This document shows positions 46,916-57,242 of a stretch of 64,000 nt of DNA, in pieces. This DNA comes from Pomphorhynchus laevis (Eukaryota > Acanthocephala > Palaeacanthocephala > Echinorhynchida > Pomphorhynchidae). How positions within the stretch are numbered: the stretch's first letter is position 1; each line of letters starts with the position of its first letter. Both the position numbers and the translations under genes were made by a program. Under the pieces are notes generated by a model that ran no database searches, had not been told where the DNA came from, and was given only the letters and a program-made list of their open reading frames with translations. The stretch spans positions 1 through 64,000 of the forward strand of contig WNNJ02000739.1 of NCBI GenBank assembly GCA_012934845.2, read 5' to 3'.

Positions 46916-47240
46916 TTTTTTAAATAAGAATAGATTTATTTGTACAGAAAAACAGGTTCCCGCAAATGGGCCAGGTTAATTAAATTCCAGAATATTTTTT
47001 TTTCTTTTTTTTGTTACTTTAGATCCACAAGGGAGGTACACAACGTGCCGCCGTCTTCATCATTCCATCGGATCGCTCGAGCATTGTTCGACGGATTCGG
47101 GCTATCTGTAGCTTGGCGATTAGATGTCTTTTTGGATATTGTATCAGCTTGATGGTTGTCTGCTGAGTATACGGGATGCCCCTTGATGGATCGGAAGCCC
47201 CTTATGCATTTTTTATTGTATGTAGTCAAATAATGTTAGC
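46915..47240 (-). pseudogene. Element F: RLE-type LINE 3' end fragment
   Basis: The minus strand reads NKKCIRGFRSIKGHPVYSAD, matching the C-terminal tail of element C (AIRGCRSTRGHPYSRG). A 3' UTR with GGCCCATTTGCGGGAACC (46955-46972, minus sense) follows, then a poly-A tail ending at 46915. It is strongly 5' truncated and sits inside element E. Confidence 0.7.
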
Positions 47241-47268
47241 GGTATACATTTTTGTCTAGTTATTAAAA

Positions 47269-47278
47269 TAAATAGCAT
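47269..47278. repeat. 10-bp target-site duplication, left copy
   Basis: TAAATAGCAT here recurs at 51633-51642 and bounds the L2-like LINE between them. Confidence 0.75.
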
Positions 47279-47388
47279 CCAACCGAGTACAACCGAAGAA
47301 CATCCAACCGAAGAACATCCAACCGAAGAACATCCAACCGAAGAACATCCAACCGAAGAACATCCAACCGAAGAACATCCAACCGAGT
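47279..47388. repeat. 15-bp tandem array forming the LINE 5' end
   Basis: About seven copies of CATCCAACCGAAGAA directly precede the ORF1 ATG at 47390. It may act as the 5' UTR or promoter of the element. Confidence 0.9.
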
Positions 47389-47389
47389 A

Positions 47390-48481
47390 ATGTCTACTTC
47401 TTCACGTTGCTGTTCCTGTAGCAGTAAAAACTCAATATGTCGAAGTTGCATCTGTGCTAAAGCTGGTCGTACTTGCATGGACTGTTATGCTCAAAACTGT
47501 GAAAACGGTAATTCTAAAGAAATAAACCGATCACGATCTGTAGAAAGCCATCTACCTCTAAATAGTGAAAATTCCACATTACTCTACAACGACATCTCAA
47601 CAACTCGTCTTGAAGATTCTGTGTTGCAATTCAATCCTTCTCTTGCTGCTAGCGCTATACAGATTCCAAACTGTGTATTACCATCCTTGTCACCTATTAT
47701 CACACAAGGGGAGTTTGTTTCACTAGATTTAAAATGTACCGCGTTGGATTGTCCGATATATTCTTCCGTAAAAGTGCCATGCCAAGTTTCCAGGGAATTT
47801 TTCACACGAGATTTTCTGTGTGGGTTATGTTCCGCTAAGTTATTATCCGACTTAAAAGAGTCGTTAGCGAGCGCCAATTCCTCTATTAATGATCTACAAA
47901 CAAGAATAGAATCTCTCAATCTCACTTCTTCGTCTTCTGTGCCAACTTCTAACCCAGAGTTCTTAATACCTCGTCAAACTTTCGCATCTATTATCCGCAA
48001 AGAAGTGACTCGCTCAGTACTCGCAACATCTCAATTCGATAGTCAATCAACATCTCCCCTAACAATAATTCAAGCATGTGATAGGCAACAACGGCGCTTG
48101 TCAAACGTAATAATACGCGGACTACCTAATTCATCAGACGATCTTGCTTAAGTATCGGATCTTATCGCATCGTTGAAGGTGTCTTGTGCATCCACATGTC
48201 GTTTGTATTTACGCCGACTCCCTGCAAAACGTCAAGATATTACTCCGTGGATACTTGTTACATCTGATGAAGCAACCACCACGTCAATTCTGAATAATGC
48301 CTACAAACTGAGAGAATCGACTCGATTTCACAACGCTTATGTAAGCCCGGATCTCTCACCACCTGAGGTGAAAGCACTAAAATTACTCAGGAAACAATTA
48401 CACGAAAAACGTTTGGCGGATCCTTCGCATAAATTTATAATTCGCAATAACCGAGTTATTCGTTTGCAAAAAATCATTTAA
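47390..48481 (+). CDS. L2-like LINE ORF1: cysteine cluster, PHD-like, RRM-like
   Basis: 363 codons with one in-frame TAA at 48149-48151. Residues 7-39 form a CRC-like cluster (CCSCSSKNSICRSCICAKAG, then CMDCYAQNCEN) with the same spacing as element B. Next is a PHD-like zinc site, LKCTALDCPIYSSVKV, then FTRDFLCGLCSAKL, and a short predicted coiled coil (LKESLASANSSINDLQTRIE). The RNA-binding part has RRLSNVIIRGLPNSSDD, then YLRRLPAKRQDITPWILVT. The protein should bind the element RNA. The single stop lies between NVIIRGLPNS and the rest of the RNA-binding domain, so this copy is probably unable to make full ORF1p. Confidence 0.8.
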
Positions 48482-48525
48482 TCTCCGCCGAAATTCAACC
48501 AAATATATCACCACCCTCAATATGA

Positions 48526-51492
48526 CATCATGATAAATCGCAAACAACAACGAGGCGAAAATTGTCTGATTCTCCCTCCTCTTCCTTGGGTTGTTTCGCG
48601 CCATTTAACTCCAAATCATCCTCCCTAAATTCTCCTTCTAAATACTCACTTAACATCGGTCTCATCAACATTCGTTCCTTACTTCACAAACTTGAACTTG
48701 CTCTCGAAGTCTTCCAAAATAACTCACTTTCACTTCTCTGCCTAACCGAATCTTGGCATTCCACAAACGACATATCTATTCGAAGACTCGTATCGCTTAA
48801 CCTAAATGTTGCCGAACGTGCTCGACATGGTGATCCAGGAAGAATCAACCATGGTGGTCTACTTTCCTTTTCTTTGCCCGCTATATCGTTACATGTTCTA
48901 AACTTTCCAGTTGCCCCTACGTCATTCGAGCTGATGTGCTTTAACGCTATACACTTCAGAAGACGAATTTGTTTCGCCATTATCTATCGACCAGGCTCAT
49001 CTGCGCCATGTCTTACATTCTTTGACGAACTCTTTGATATGCTCTCTAACCTAAGCATTACATCATCTCCCGTCATTATTCTTGGTGATCTCAACATTCG
49101 ACTTGACAGACCATCATGCGCTCACTCGTCACACCTACTCAAGACATTATCAGACTTTGGCTTCAGATATATCCCTACTGAATCCACTCATATCCAAGGT
49201 GGCACCATTGATTGCATCTTTGTTCAATCATCGTCTACTTGCAGCACCATTTCTGTGAAAGATGTGGGCCTATCCGACCATTACCTTCTCACCATTAACA
49301 TTAAAACCAATGATCCTCCACACCCTACTCATCCCCATATATATCGTCCATGGAAACAACTTGATCTAAATAACTTGCGTATAAACCTTCTCTCGTCCCC
49401 ACTCCTAATTTTTGCCGCCTTTACTAACACTTCACTTGACGACTTAACCAACATGTACAGCACTGAACTTATTGGCATACTCGATATGATTTTGCCGTTC
49501 AAACAATGTACGCCTCGCCGTCAGTCAGGAGCGCCCTGGTTCGATAGCGATTGCCAAAGAGCCAAGCGCTCCTTACGACACCTTCACCGAATGCACTCAA
49601 GATTCCGTCGTCGTAATATCACCGAGCTATTAAACTCATCTTACTCAGAATACCTCGAATTTCGACGCAAATACCGATATCTTTTGAACTCAAAATGCTC
49701 CTCGTACTGGCAAAGCAAAACATCTTTGCGTGACAATCATCAATACGCGTGGAAATCCATTAATAACCTTTTGGGTAGAAACAAATTCGTCACGTATATC
49801 TCTATCACTTCCAACCAATTCGCATCTCATTTGCAACGCAAAATAGCTCGAACTTTGACCTCAATCCACGTACCATTATCTTCTAGTTTCTCCTACCTTG
49901 CCCCATATCATACTGAACTGTTTCACTTTTCACTTTTATCTATCGAAAGCGTATCTGATGCCCTAGCACGATTACCCAATTCAACCTCTCCTCTCGATCC
50001 TGTTCCAACATACATTCTAAAGTTACTAAGTGACACCATCAGCCCTTATCTCACAAGTGTCTTCAACATGTCTATCCATTTATCACACTACCCTTCGTCG
50101 TTCAAACATGCCATAGTTCGCCCATTATTAAAGAAGCATCATCTTGATCCAAGTTCCGCCTCCTCCTATAGACCAATATCAAACCTTCCTACCATCTCAA
50201 AACTTTTCGAGCGTCTCATCCTCAGACAGGTAAGCAACTACATATCATCAAATTCTATGTTTCCACCTTTTCAATCAGCATATCGACCACAACATTCTAC
50301 TATGACCGCATGCACAAAACTCTCCAATGATCTACTTCTTGCTCTTGACAAACATCTAGTAAGCCTTGTAATTTCACTTGATTTATCCTCCGCCTTTGAT
50401 GTAGTTGATCACACTATACTTCTCTCATGTCTCAAACAACGTTACTGCTTCTCGTCTCATGTCATTTCTTGGTTCAAATCCTACCTCTCAAATCGCTCTT
50501 ATCACGTAGTCTCCAACTCCAACTCTTCTGCGCCGGTTCCTCTCAGCTGCGGTGTACCACAAGGATCCGTTCTAGGGCCGCTTCTTTTCACCCTTCTTCT
50601 TGGTGATTTATCTTCCATCGTGGTCCCTTTCGGCTTTGAAGTTATTCAGTACGCTGACGATATAGTAATCTATGCATCATGCACACTTACATCTGCATCC
50701 AACCTCGCTTCTGATGTATCGTCTTGCCTCTCTGCTATTCACGCATATCTTTGTTCAATCCGTATGTTTTTAAACAACGAGAAATCTAACATGATGTGGA
50801 TAACACCGCGCCACTCTTACACCCTCGATTTTCCAGTATGCATACACAATTTCCGTCTACCAGAAGTGACTATCATGACAATCCTCGGTGTCCCTTTTGA
50901 CAATAATCTCTCGTTTCTGCCTTTTATTCGTAGCAAGATCAGTTCATGCTCCCTCATCCTCCGTGACATTCGAAGTGTCCGTAGAAACCTCGACGTCAAA
51001 TCGACAGCTATTTTAATCTCCAGCCTTTTCATGCCTCGTCTAGAATATTGCTTAGGTCTTCTCGTAAACTGTCCAGCATATCAATTTCACTATCTACAAA
51101 GGATTCTGCACATGGCTGCTAGGGTCATCTTCCGCCTTCGCAAGTACGACCACATCTCCAACACCCTCCGCATCCTTAACTGGCTCGACATTCCGAGCCG
51201 CATAACCTCTCAAATTCTCACACTTGCATGGCAAATCAAATTCCGGCACAACCCTCCTTATCTATATCTTCCTGATAGCGCATCCAATATGACGACTGGT
51301 CTCTCCCTAAGAAGTCATCGCTCCTACTCGCTTTTCGTCCCCCGTCACAACGGTAATCACGGATATCGTGCGTTCACCATCGCTGCACCACGCCTTTGGA
51401 ACAAACTTCCTCGAGACACAAAATCATTGACGTCGCTTAAACACATCAAAACTTCCTTGATCGCCATACTGCTTGCAAACGAACTAAAATAA
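48526..51492 (+). CDS. L2-like LINE ORF2: APE endonuclease and RT, unbroken
   Basis: Open from 48526 to the stop at 51490-51492. The endonuclease has INIRSLLHK, CLTESWH, AIIYRPGSSAP, GDLNIRLDRP (about residue 174 counting from 48562), GTIDCIF and LSDHYLL. A linker with APWFDSDC follows. The RT has SYRPISNLPTISKLFERLI, LDLSSAFDVVDH (motif A, about 606), GVPQGSVLGPLLF (motif B, about 668) and QYADDIVIYA (motif C, about 696). It ends with the L2-type tail YLQRILHMAARVIF, then RSYSLFVPRH. No ATG lies in frame before the endonuclease. The nearest ATG (48530) is in another frame, so the start is unconventional or has been lost. Confidence 0.88.
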   Translation, partial: HHDKSQTTTRRKLSDSPSSSLGCFAPFNSKSSSLNSPSKYSLNIGLINIRSLLHKLELALEVFQNNSLSLLCLTESWHSTNDISIRRLVSLNLNVAERARHGDPGRINHGGLLSFSLPAISLHVLNFPVAPTSFELMCFNAIHFRRRICFAIIYRPGSSAPCLTFFDELFDMLSNLSITSSPVIILGDLNIRLDRPSCAHSSHLLKTLSDFGFRYIPTESTHIQGGTIDCIFVQSSSTCSTISVKDVGLSDHYLLTINIKTNDPPHPTHPHIYRPWKQLDLNNLRINLLSSPLLIFAAFTNTSLDDLTNMYSTELIGILDMILPFKQCTPRRQSGAPWFDSDCQRAKRSLRHLHRMHSRFRRRNITELLNSSYSEYLEFRRKYRYLLNSKCSSYWQSKTSLRDNHQYAWKSINNLLGRNKFVTYISITSNQFASHLQRKIARTLTSIHVPLSSSFSYLAPYHTELFHFSLLSIESVSDALARLPNSTSPLDPVPTYILKLLSDTISPYLTSVFNMSIHLSHYPSSFKHAIVRPLLKKHHLDPSSASSYRPISNLPTISKLFERLILRQVSNYISSNSMFPPFQSAYRPQHSTMTACTKLSNDLLLALDKHLVSLVISLDLSSAFDVVDHTILLSCLKQRYCFSSHVISWFKSYLSNRSYHVVSNSNSSAPVPLSCGVPQGSVLGPLLFTLLLGDLSSIVVPFGFEVIQYADDIVIYASCTLTSASNLASDVSSCLSAIHAYLCSIRMFLNNEKSNMMWITPRHSYTLDFPVCIHNFRLPEVTIMTILGVPFDNNLSFLPFIRSKISSCSLILRDIRSVRRNLDVKSTAILISSLFMPRLEYCLGLLVNCPAYQFHYLQRILHMAARVIFRLRKYDHISNTLRILNWLDIPSRITSQILTLAWQIKFRHNPPYLYLPDSASNMTTGLSLRSHRSYSLFVPRHNGNHGYRAFTIAAPRLWNKLPRDTKSLTSLKHIKTSLIAILLANELK

Positions 51493-51575
51493 CACTTTCA
51501 GCCGCAATCAATTCAATAACTCTACATACAAGTTCAAACATTCATCGGACGTAAACTTGTCTTTTAATTTTTATA

Positions 51576-51614
51576 GTGGGCCTGTAAATGGTTCTATTTT
51601 ACCATAAAGGCCAC
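51576..51614 (+). terminator. 3' UTR hairpin of the L2-like LINE
   Basis: GTGGGCCT (51576-51583) pairs with AGGCCAC (51608-51614), and inside it ATGGT pairs with ACCAT. It stands 18 bases before the 3' end of the element. In eel UnaL2 a 3' stem-loop is what the RT recognises, and a similar role is likely here. It is not a transcription terminator in the bacterial sense. Confidence 0.6.
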
Positions 51615-51632
51615 TCTAAATAAATTCTATCC

Positions 51633-51642
51633 TAAATAGCAT
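51633..51642. repeat. 10-bp target-site duplication, right copy
   Basis: TAAATAGCAT, identical to 47269-47278. Confidence 0.75.
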
Positions 51643-52241
51643 TTTCAAAATACTAAATTTTGATTTTTTTCATTTCGGATTCTGGAAGAAATCTGATCAC
51701 TTAACTGAGGTGGCTATTTTGTACCATAAAAAATTAAAAATCACAATATTTTAATATTAAAAGATTCCTTTATAACCCGGTATATTTGCAACGATTAATA
51801 GACAATATACCGTGTTTTATAATAAAGATTAAATAGAGGTCACCAAGAGGGAATGCTATACTATTCGATGTTGGCTCCCCATTCTTAACCCCCCACATAA
51901 CAGCGCAAATACGTATCAATGATGTATTCTCTCTGATGTAAGGTGATTATAAAGTCATCATGATTTATATATTCGACAATTTTTTAATCTGCCTGTTTAT
52001 AGTAAAATATAAAATTGACCAAAGATAATGCCGTGCCAATGCATAATTTCAGTATGTATGTAAAAGGTTATATTACCGATAAAACAAATTTAACATGTCA
52101 ATAATGACATGTTAGTAGAGCAAACAAATCACTTAATTCAGGCAAAATATTTTACACTATAAATAAATTTAAAACATGGAAAATATGCCGAGTTTTTATG
52201 GTAAATAAAAAATACGTTCATTGTTGATCATTTTGTCAGTT

Positions 52242-52388
52242 ATGAACCTCCCTATTCAAAACATCCTTCTAGTTTTGTGTTTGGCTGTATCTGGAATTCT
52301 TGCGTCGATATTTGCAGTCTGCACCATATGTTCTTGGTGTTCTATACAATGTTTTGTCAGCTTTGTTGGTTTTGATACAAATATGTAA
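52242..52388 (+). CDS. Small hydrophobic ORF (48 aa), unrecognised
   Basis: ATG to TAA, reading MNLPIQNILLVLCLAVSGIL, then ASIFAVCTICSWCS and a polar end. It would make a single membrane segment or signal-anchor with several cysteines. Base composition is less AT-rich than the flanks. It may be a real small protein, an exon or chance. Confidence 0.2.
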   Translation: MNLPIQNILLVLCLAVSGILASIFAVCTICSWCSIQCFVSFVGFDTNM

Positions 52389-53043
52389 TACATCGAGTAG
52401 GCAATCTTACTGCAACTTAGAGCTTAGTCCATAATATTTAGTTGGTTGAATTGAGCCTAAGCTGTTCAAAATAAATGAAATAAATAGTAGTGTGCAGTAT
52501 TTTACAGATAATCTTGATTATCCAAGATAATTTTTACTCGAAAAATGTTTCTAGAATTTTGAAAGACTACTTGTAACAAAGAAAAACTATTATTGTGGGT
52601 TCCGCTAATAAAGCTCTTCAGGTAAACACCGATAACATTTATCTATCTTAGTTTATGTTGGTTTTATAAGTGATTGTCCATTTAGTAGATTTTTAATTTT
52701 TCTTTAAGCAGTGTTATCTGTGCCCAAATACTAAGAACGTCGCTTAAAATCGTTTTTAGAAAACATTCAAACCATCAGGCAAAATTTAAATTGGTATTGA
52801 CCAAATTCTAATTACATTAGCATTATAACAAATGTTAATATTTCATTGAAGCGAGATATTGTTCCCAAATGTTGGTTTCAATCGATTTTATATAAATCCT
52901 AGCAAAGAGTGGAAATATTATTGATTTATTTATAAAGAATATTACCAATTTGATTGTTTAATGAACTTGTTTATCTACATTTTCTTTGACGACTCATTTT
53001 ACAATTCCTTTTTCAAAGTCTTATCTTGTAAGGTAGTGAGTAC

Positions 53044-53229
53044 ATGACAGTGGTGCTGTGCTCACCAGCTTACATATTTATCCAAAAACGCAATAATTTT
53101 ATTCATTTCTTCAGTTGTCGTGTTTCTTCAGTTGATGAAATTAAATCATCAAGTCTAGCCAAATACAGCGGGATTCAAAACACAAGCGATTCCCGAGTCT
53201 ATGAGCTTGCTTCCAATCATATCATATGA
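53044..53229 (+). CDS. Exon-like ORF, unrecognised
   Basis: 61 codons ending RVYELASNHII and stop, with balanced amino-acid use (SSVDEIKSSSLAKYSGIQNT) in otherwise AT-rich DNA. Possible acceptors precede it at 53016 and 53034. No homology is recognised. Confidence 0.2.
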   Translation: MTVVLCSPAYIFIQKRNNFIHFFSCRVSSVDEIKSSSLAKYSGIQNTSDSRVYELASNHII

Positions 53230-53249
53230 AAAAAGGAAACAAATTCACC

Positions 53250-53400
53250 TGTAATTGTGCGTTTTAAATCCACGTAACCGATTATTATCCAAGGAATAAT
53301 TATCTAAATCTTCTTCATCATTGTTTTCGAATTCGGAATTAAAAACGTTGTTATAGATATATGATTCCGAACCAACCGTCAGTGTATCGTGAAGGTATAA
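53250..53400 (-). CDS. Exon-like acidic ORF, unrecognised
   Basis: The minus strand reads LHDTLTVGSESYIYNNVF, then ENNDEEDLDNYSLDNNRLRG, and ends at a CAG|GTGAAT donor-like site near 53252. The acidic, asparagine-rich content suggests a disordered protein segment. No acceptor is clear. Confidence 0.2.
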
Positions 53401-55099
53401 GTTTTTAAGAATATAAATTTATACAACATTGTATAGAAGATAAATCAAAACTATTTAAATACATTTAATTCTCAAGATCTCAATAAGGGACAAAAGTTAT
53501 CAGGATCGTCTATATTTTTGAGTTATTTTATATTTTTAATATTTAAGATAAAGTAAATATATCTTAAGATAAATATTAAAATTACTTTAATATAACGGTA
53601 ATTAACTTATGTATTAAATAGGACAATAGCTCTACAAGAGGCATTTATGCATGTAAGCTTATGCAAACCAAAAAATATTATGTACAGTACATAAAATAAA
53701 AAATTACGTATAAATAAAATGTGCAATGATACTGTTCTACTTAAAAAACATTTAATTTATTTAATTAACACATTTATTAAATGTGGGTATTATAAAGATA
53801 AAAATAAACAAAACATTGTCACATATATAAGTCATCAAAATTTTATTTAAAATAAATTGTAACTTTTGAGTGGATAATTTTTATAGATGAATAGTACATA
53901 ATATACTTTTCGTTAGGATACGATATTACTATTGATAATGACATTACAAAAGATGAATTGTATCACTAGAGGTATCTAGCCCGTCTAGTATGATGGATTA
54001 ATGATAAGTGCTGAAACCTGAAAACATAGCAGTTATTCTCGACAACATAAAATCTTTATTAAAACACATGATTTATTAGTGACTTAATGATTTTATATTC
54101 ATGATTTATTAATTATTATTAAGGATTATTAATGATTTATTAACTCTTAATCTATTAATAAAATTCTATGTTATAAAAATATTATAAATATTCTGAAAAT
54201 TTAATATTTAAATTTTGTTAGCTTTATCATTAGTTTGGCTGTCATGAAAGAATCGACAAAACAATAACCTAGCACAGTTTCGTCATTGTTTTGACTCATC
54301 AGTGCCATGTACATCCCACTGCTGAATGCAGAGGAGGACCGCCAGACCGCACAAGGCAAGTCAAAGCATACTTAGAACTAGGCATCACCAAGCTCTAAAT
54401 ATTGCAAGCTTTATTGGCTTGACATGCTTCACCAAAAAGGATCAGCAGCAAAAAGGGCACTGGCTAAATAGTCAGGGCAATCATTAATATATCTGCCATC
54501 TTCGTGGAAAATATATTGTTAGAAGATATATTGCATTACTTAAAAGATCTGATTTATATCACTCCTTACTGAGATTATTAATCGTACTTTCATAGTTTTA
54601 ATTATGTTGCTAGATTGTTCATTCATACTACTTTTTCATGAAATGCGTCTAGTATAAACTGTTCAATACCAATATGCTACATAGATATTCAATGCCCTCT
54701 TATTTTATTTAAATTCAATCTTGCTCGAGGCGTGGTCAAGTCCATTAAAATTCGCTTCGTAACGTGCTCTTGGAATACACTTCGTATTTTCCAAGCGTGT
54801 CGCTTAATTTTCAATTAATCTCAATCACATGGATTTTCAATTAAGCTTATTTTCGAATCATGAATTTCACCTTGATTATACTGTGCGCTTTGCAACATTA
54901 AATTATTGAATAATTTCTTGCTTTAGATAAATTTGTTAACCAAGCATTCAAAAAATGCTTCTGTGCAATTTGGAACCTTAAAATATTTAAAAATAAAATA
55001 TTTTTGATACTTAAAAACAACGTCAGAACAACCATCAAGTTTATATTATATTTTCTGGGAAAAACTTATTCTATACAATATGAATTATCATAAATAGAT

Positions 55100-55740
55100 T
55101 CAAATTGAAAAAACTAAGAGAAAATTATATACATATATTCAATATTTTAGAATATGGCAATGCGTACCAAGAAGAAAATTTTACTCAATCCAGGCTAGCA
55201 AACTCTTGTGATACGGATAATATCAGGAAGTTAAAGTATATACAAGTTGAATGTTCAGCTAGCGATTGTCAAACTTTGACATCGGTAAAACAAATTTGAG
55301 ATTTGGATCATGATTCTGGTGACGGGACACCGTTCTATTGCAGATTTTGTCCGGCAAAACAAATCAATTTGTTGGTTGAACGTTTAAAGCAATTGGAAAA
55401 TGTATCCAATCTTTTCTCAAATTTTCGATGGATCTAATGAGGCAGTGACGAAGCCGTAAACAGTTACAATTGCTGTACGTAATGATACACAGTCACGTAA
55501 CTCAAATCGCGATTTTTCCTTTGAGTCAATCATAACTAGCAATTGTATATTATTTATCATAGTTACTCAAATATTCGTTGCTTAATATGTCAGATGAAAT
55601 AAAAACGTCTCTTTCAAGATATTGTAGCGGATGCAGTTATTTTTACAGAATCATGGCTTAGCTCATCAGTACCAGACGCAGATATATATTGCAGGAAATA
55701 GTATAAGTAGGAGTGATAGTGCAGGCAATATGTACTGTAT
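55100..55740 (+). pseudogene. CR1-like LINE, 5' fragment (ORF1 start and endonuclease start)
   Basis: VECSASDCQTLTSVKQI, a stop, then FYCRFCPAKQINLLVERLKQ gives the PHD-like site of ORF1. Further on, YSNIRCLICQMK and a broken stretch align with YSNIRSLLNKLDEIK, TESWLSS, then GNSISRSD of the CR1-like LINE at 29990-33239. Most of ORF1 and all of the RT are missing. It supplies the N-terminus that the larger copy lacks. Confidence 0.6.
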
Positions 55741-56309
55741 GTACTCGATTCTGGCATTTTGTACGCTCACGTAATTTACAATTTTTACTTGCTGAAATAA
55801 AGGCAGTAAATTAAATAATTTTCAAGGATTTGAAGCAGTAAAAAATATTAAACAGTAAAATGTTTAAACTAGTTTTGTTTACAATCTAATTTAAATAAGC
55901 AATACGAATTAAAGCTTCTCTGTGATATTTAATTTTTTAAATTAAATACAAATTCATTCAGAAGGTAGCCAGATAAGGTGATTAGGACACATTTTTGAGG
56001 ATGCCTAAGAAACGCCTTCTTAGTGTGTAGTCACACGTTGAGCTTTCTTGATAAAAAAACCTTCGTATAAGTTGAAAGAGCAGTTATCAAAACTTGTCGC
56101 TGAACGCCTTACGTTATCCGAAAGAAACAGAATGCTACACCTGTAGTAGCAATATAAGACCCAACATCGTGTCAATATGCAAAATTGTTGAGCGTTTTCT
56201 CATATGAACCAACATCGTTTGACAGTGAAGATTGAGCTTGCAATAATATGTTAATGGAGAGTTACAAGCCTCAGTATTTAGATAAGTTTAAACATTATAA
56301 TTAAATAAG
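55741..56309. other. No gene seen
   Basis: AT-rich DNA after the CR1-like fragment. A patch near 55975-56200 is less AT-rich but gives no recognisable protein in any frame. Confidence 0.3.
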
Positions 56310-56650
56310 CTAACTGAGTCTACGTATTTAATATAATTATAAAATAAACAAAACATAATAATGCTAAATCAAAATTTAATAATTAAATAATAAAATTAAT
56401 AATTGTTTTTAGATTTTTTATAATTTAAATCAAGTTAAAATAAAAAAATGAAATTTAAAATAAACGTCATTTTTATGAATTGACTAATAAATAACATACG
56501 TTGTATCAGAATAAGAATTAGAGGTCATCAGGAGGAACTGCTATGCTATCAGGTTTCGGCCCCTAACTCCTCTACCCAACATAGCAGCGGGGCCAAATAC
56601 ATGCTAATGATGTATTTCCTCTGATAAAACTATCTAGTATCTTATTCTAA
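56310..56650 (+). repeat. Short interspersed repeat, most complete copy
   Basis: Carries both conserved blocks: GGAACTGCTATGCTATCAGG (about 56534) and CCAACATAGCAGCGGGGCCA (about 56576), then TACATGCTAATGATGTATTT. The AT-rich left arm matches the copies at 3900 and 56990. Confidence 0.6.
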
Positions 56651-56984
56651 TACAAAGTATATTATTTATTATCCATCCATAAAAATTTGCCACTTAAGAG
56701 TTTAAATTTATTCTTTATATTATTGTGTTGATTTATATATTTTACTATTTTCTGCTTGATGTTATTTTTATAGTAACCTAGTTTAAAATATGTATCTATT
56801 AAATTATTTAAATGATTTTGAAGAAAGCCAATATCATTACATATTGTTATAAATATTATCTTTTTCAATGCTTTAAAATTTAAATTTTCTGATTGCAATT
56901 AGATTTCATTTGTTTCAATAGTTTATGTATTGACCTCTTAGTCAGTTAAACCAATTATTTTTATATAAATCAGTTTAGATAATT

Positions 56985-57242
56985 GAGTTTGAGTATTTTA
57001 TACTATATATAAATTAAAAATAAAGATAAATAATAAATATTTATATAAGATTTTTACAGTTTATATTTATTTCAAGTTAAAATTTATAATTGAAATTTAA
57101 AATAAAAGTCAATTTTTATGAATTGACTAATAAATAACAGACGATATATCAGAATAAGGATTAGAGGTCATATGAAGGAACTGCTATGTTATCAGGTTTC
57201 GGAAACTATTACTCGACCCAACATAGCAGCGGTGCCATTTAA
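56985..57242 (+). repeat. Short interspersed repeat, copy cut by a LINE
   Basis: The left arm and first block match the copy at 56310. The second block stops at GCAGCGGTGCCATTTAA, where the poly-A end of L2-like LINE copy 1 and fragment G have been inserted. Confidence 0.6.
57230..57242. repeat. 13-bp target-site duplication of fragment G, left
   Basis: CGGTGCCATTTAA is repeated exactly at 57539-57551, flanking an RLE-LINE fragment with a T run (poly-A) at its left end. Confidence 0.8.

Larger units (their letters stand above)
47279..51632 (+). mobile_element. Full-length L2-like LINE (4.35 kb)
   Basis: It is bounded by the 10-bp duplication TAAATAGCAT. Order: 15-bp tandem array (47279-47388), ORF1, ORF2, 3' UTR with a long hairpin, and an end at ATTCTATCC without poly-A. 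The array begins at the first base after the duplication, so it is part of the element rather than a neighbour. Confidence 0.85.
51643..55099. other. AT-rich stretch with short repeats and weak exon-like islands
   Basis: It contains diverged copies of the short interspersed repeat (about 51770-51960 plus, 53950-54180 minus) and a hydrophobic small ORF (52242-52388). Exon-like islands lie at 53044-53229 plus and 53250-53400 minus. A low-copy repeat-like patch near 54300-54360 carries CATCCCACTGCTGAATGCAG, reminiscent of invertebrate LINE 3' tails. No gene is secure. Confidence 0.4.
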
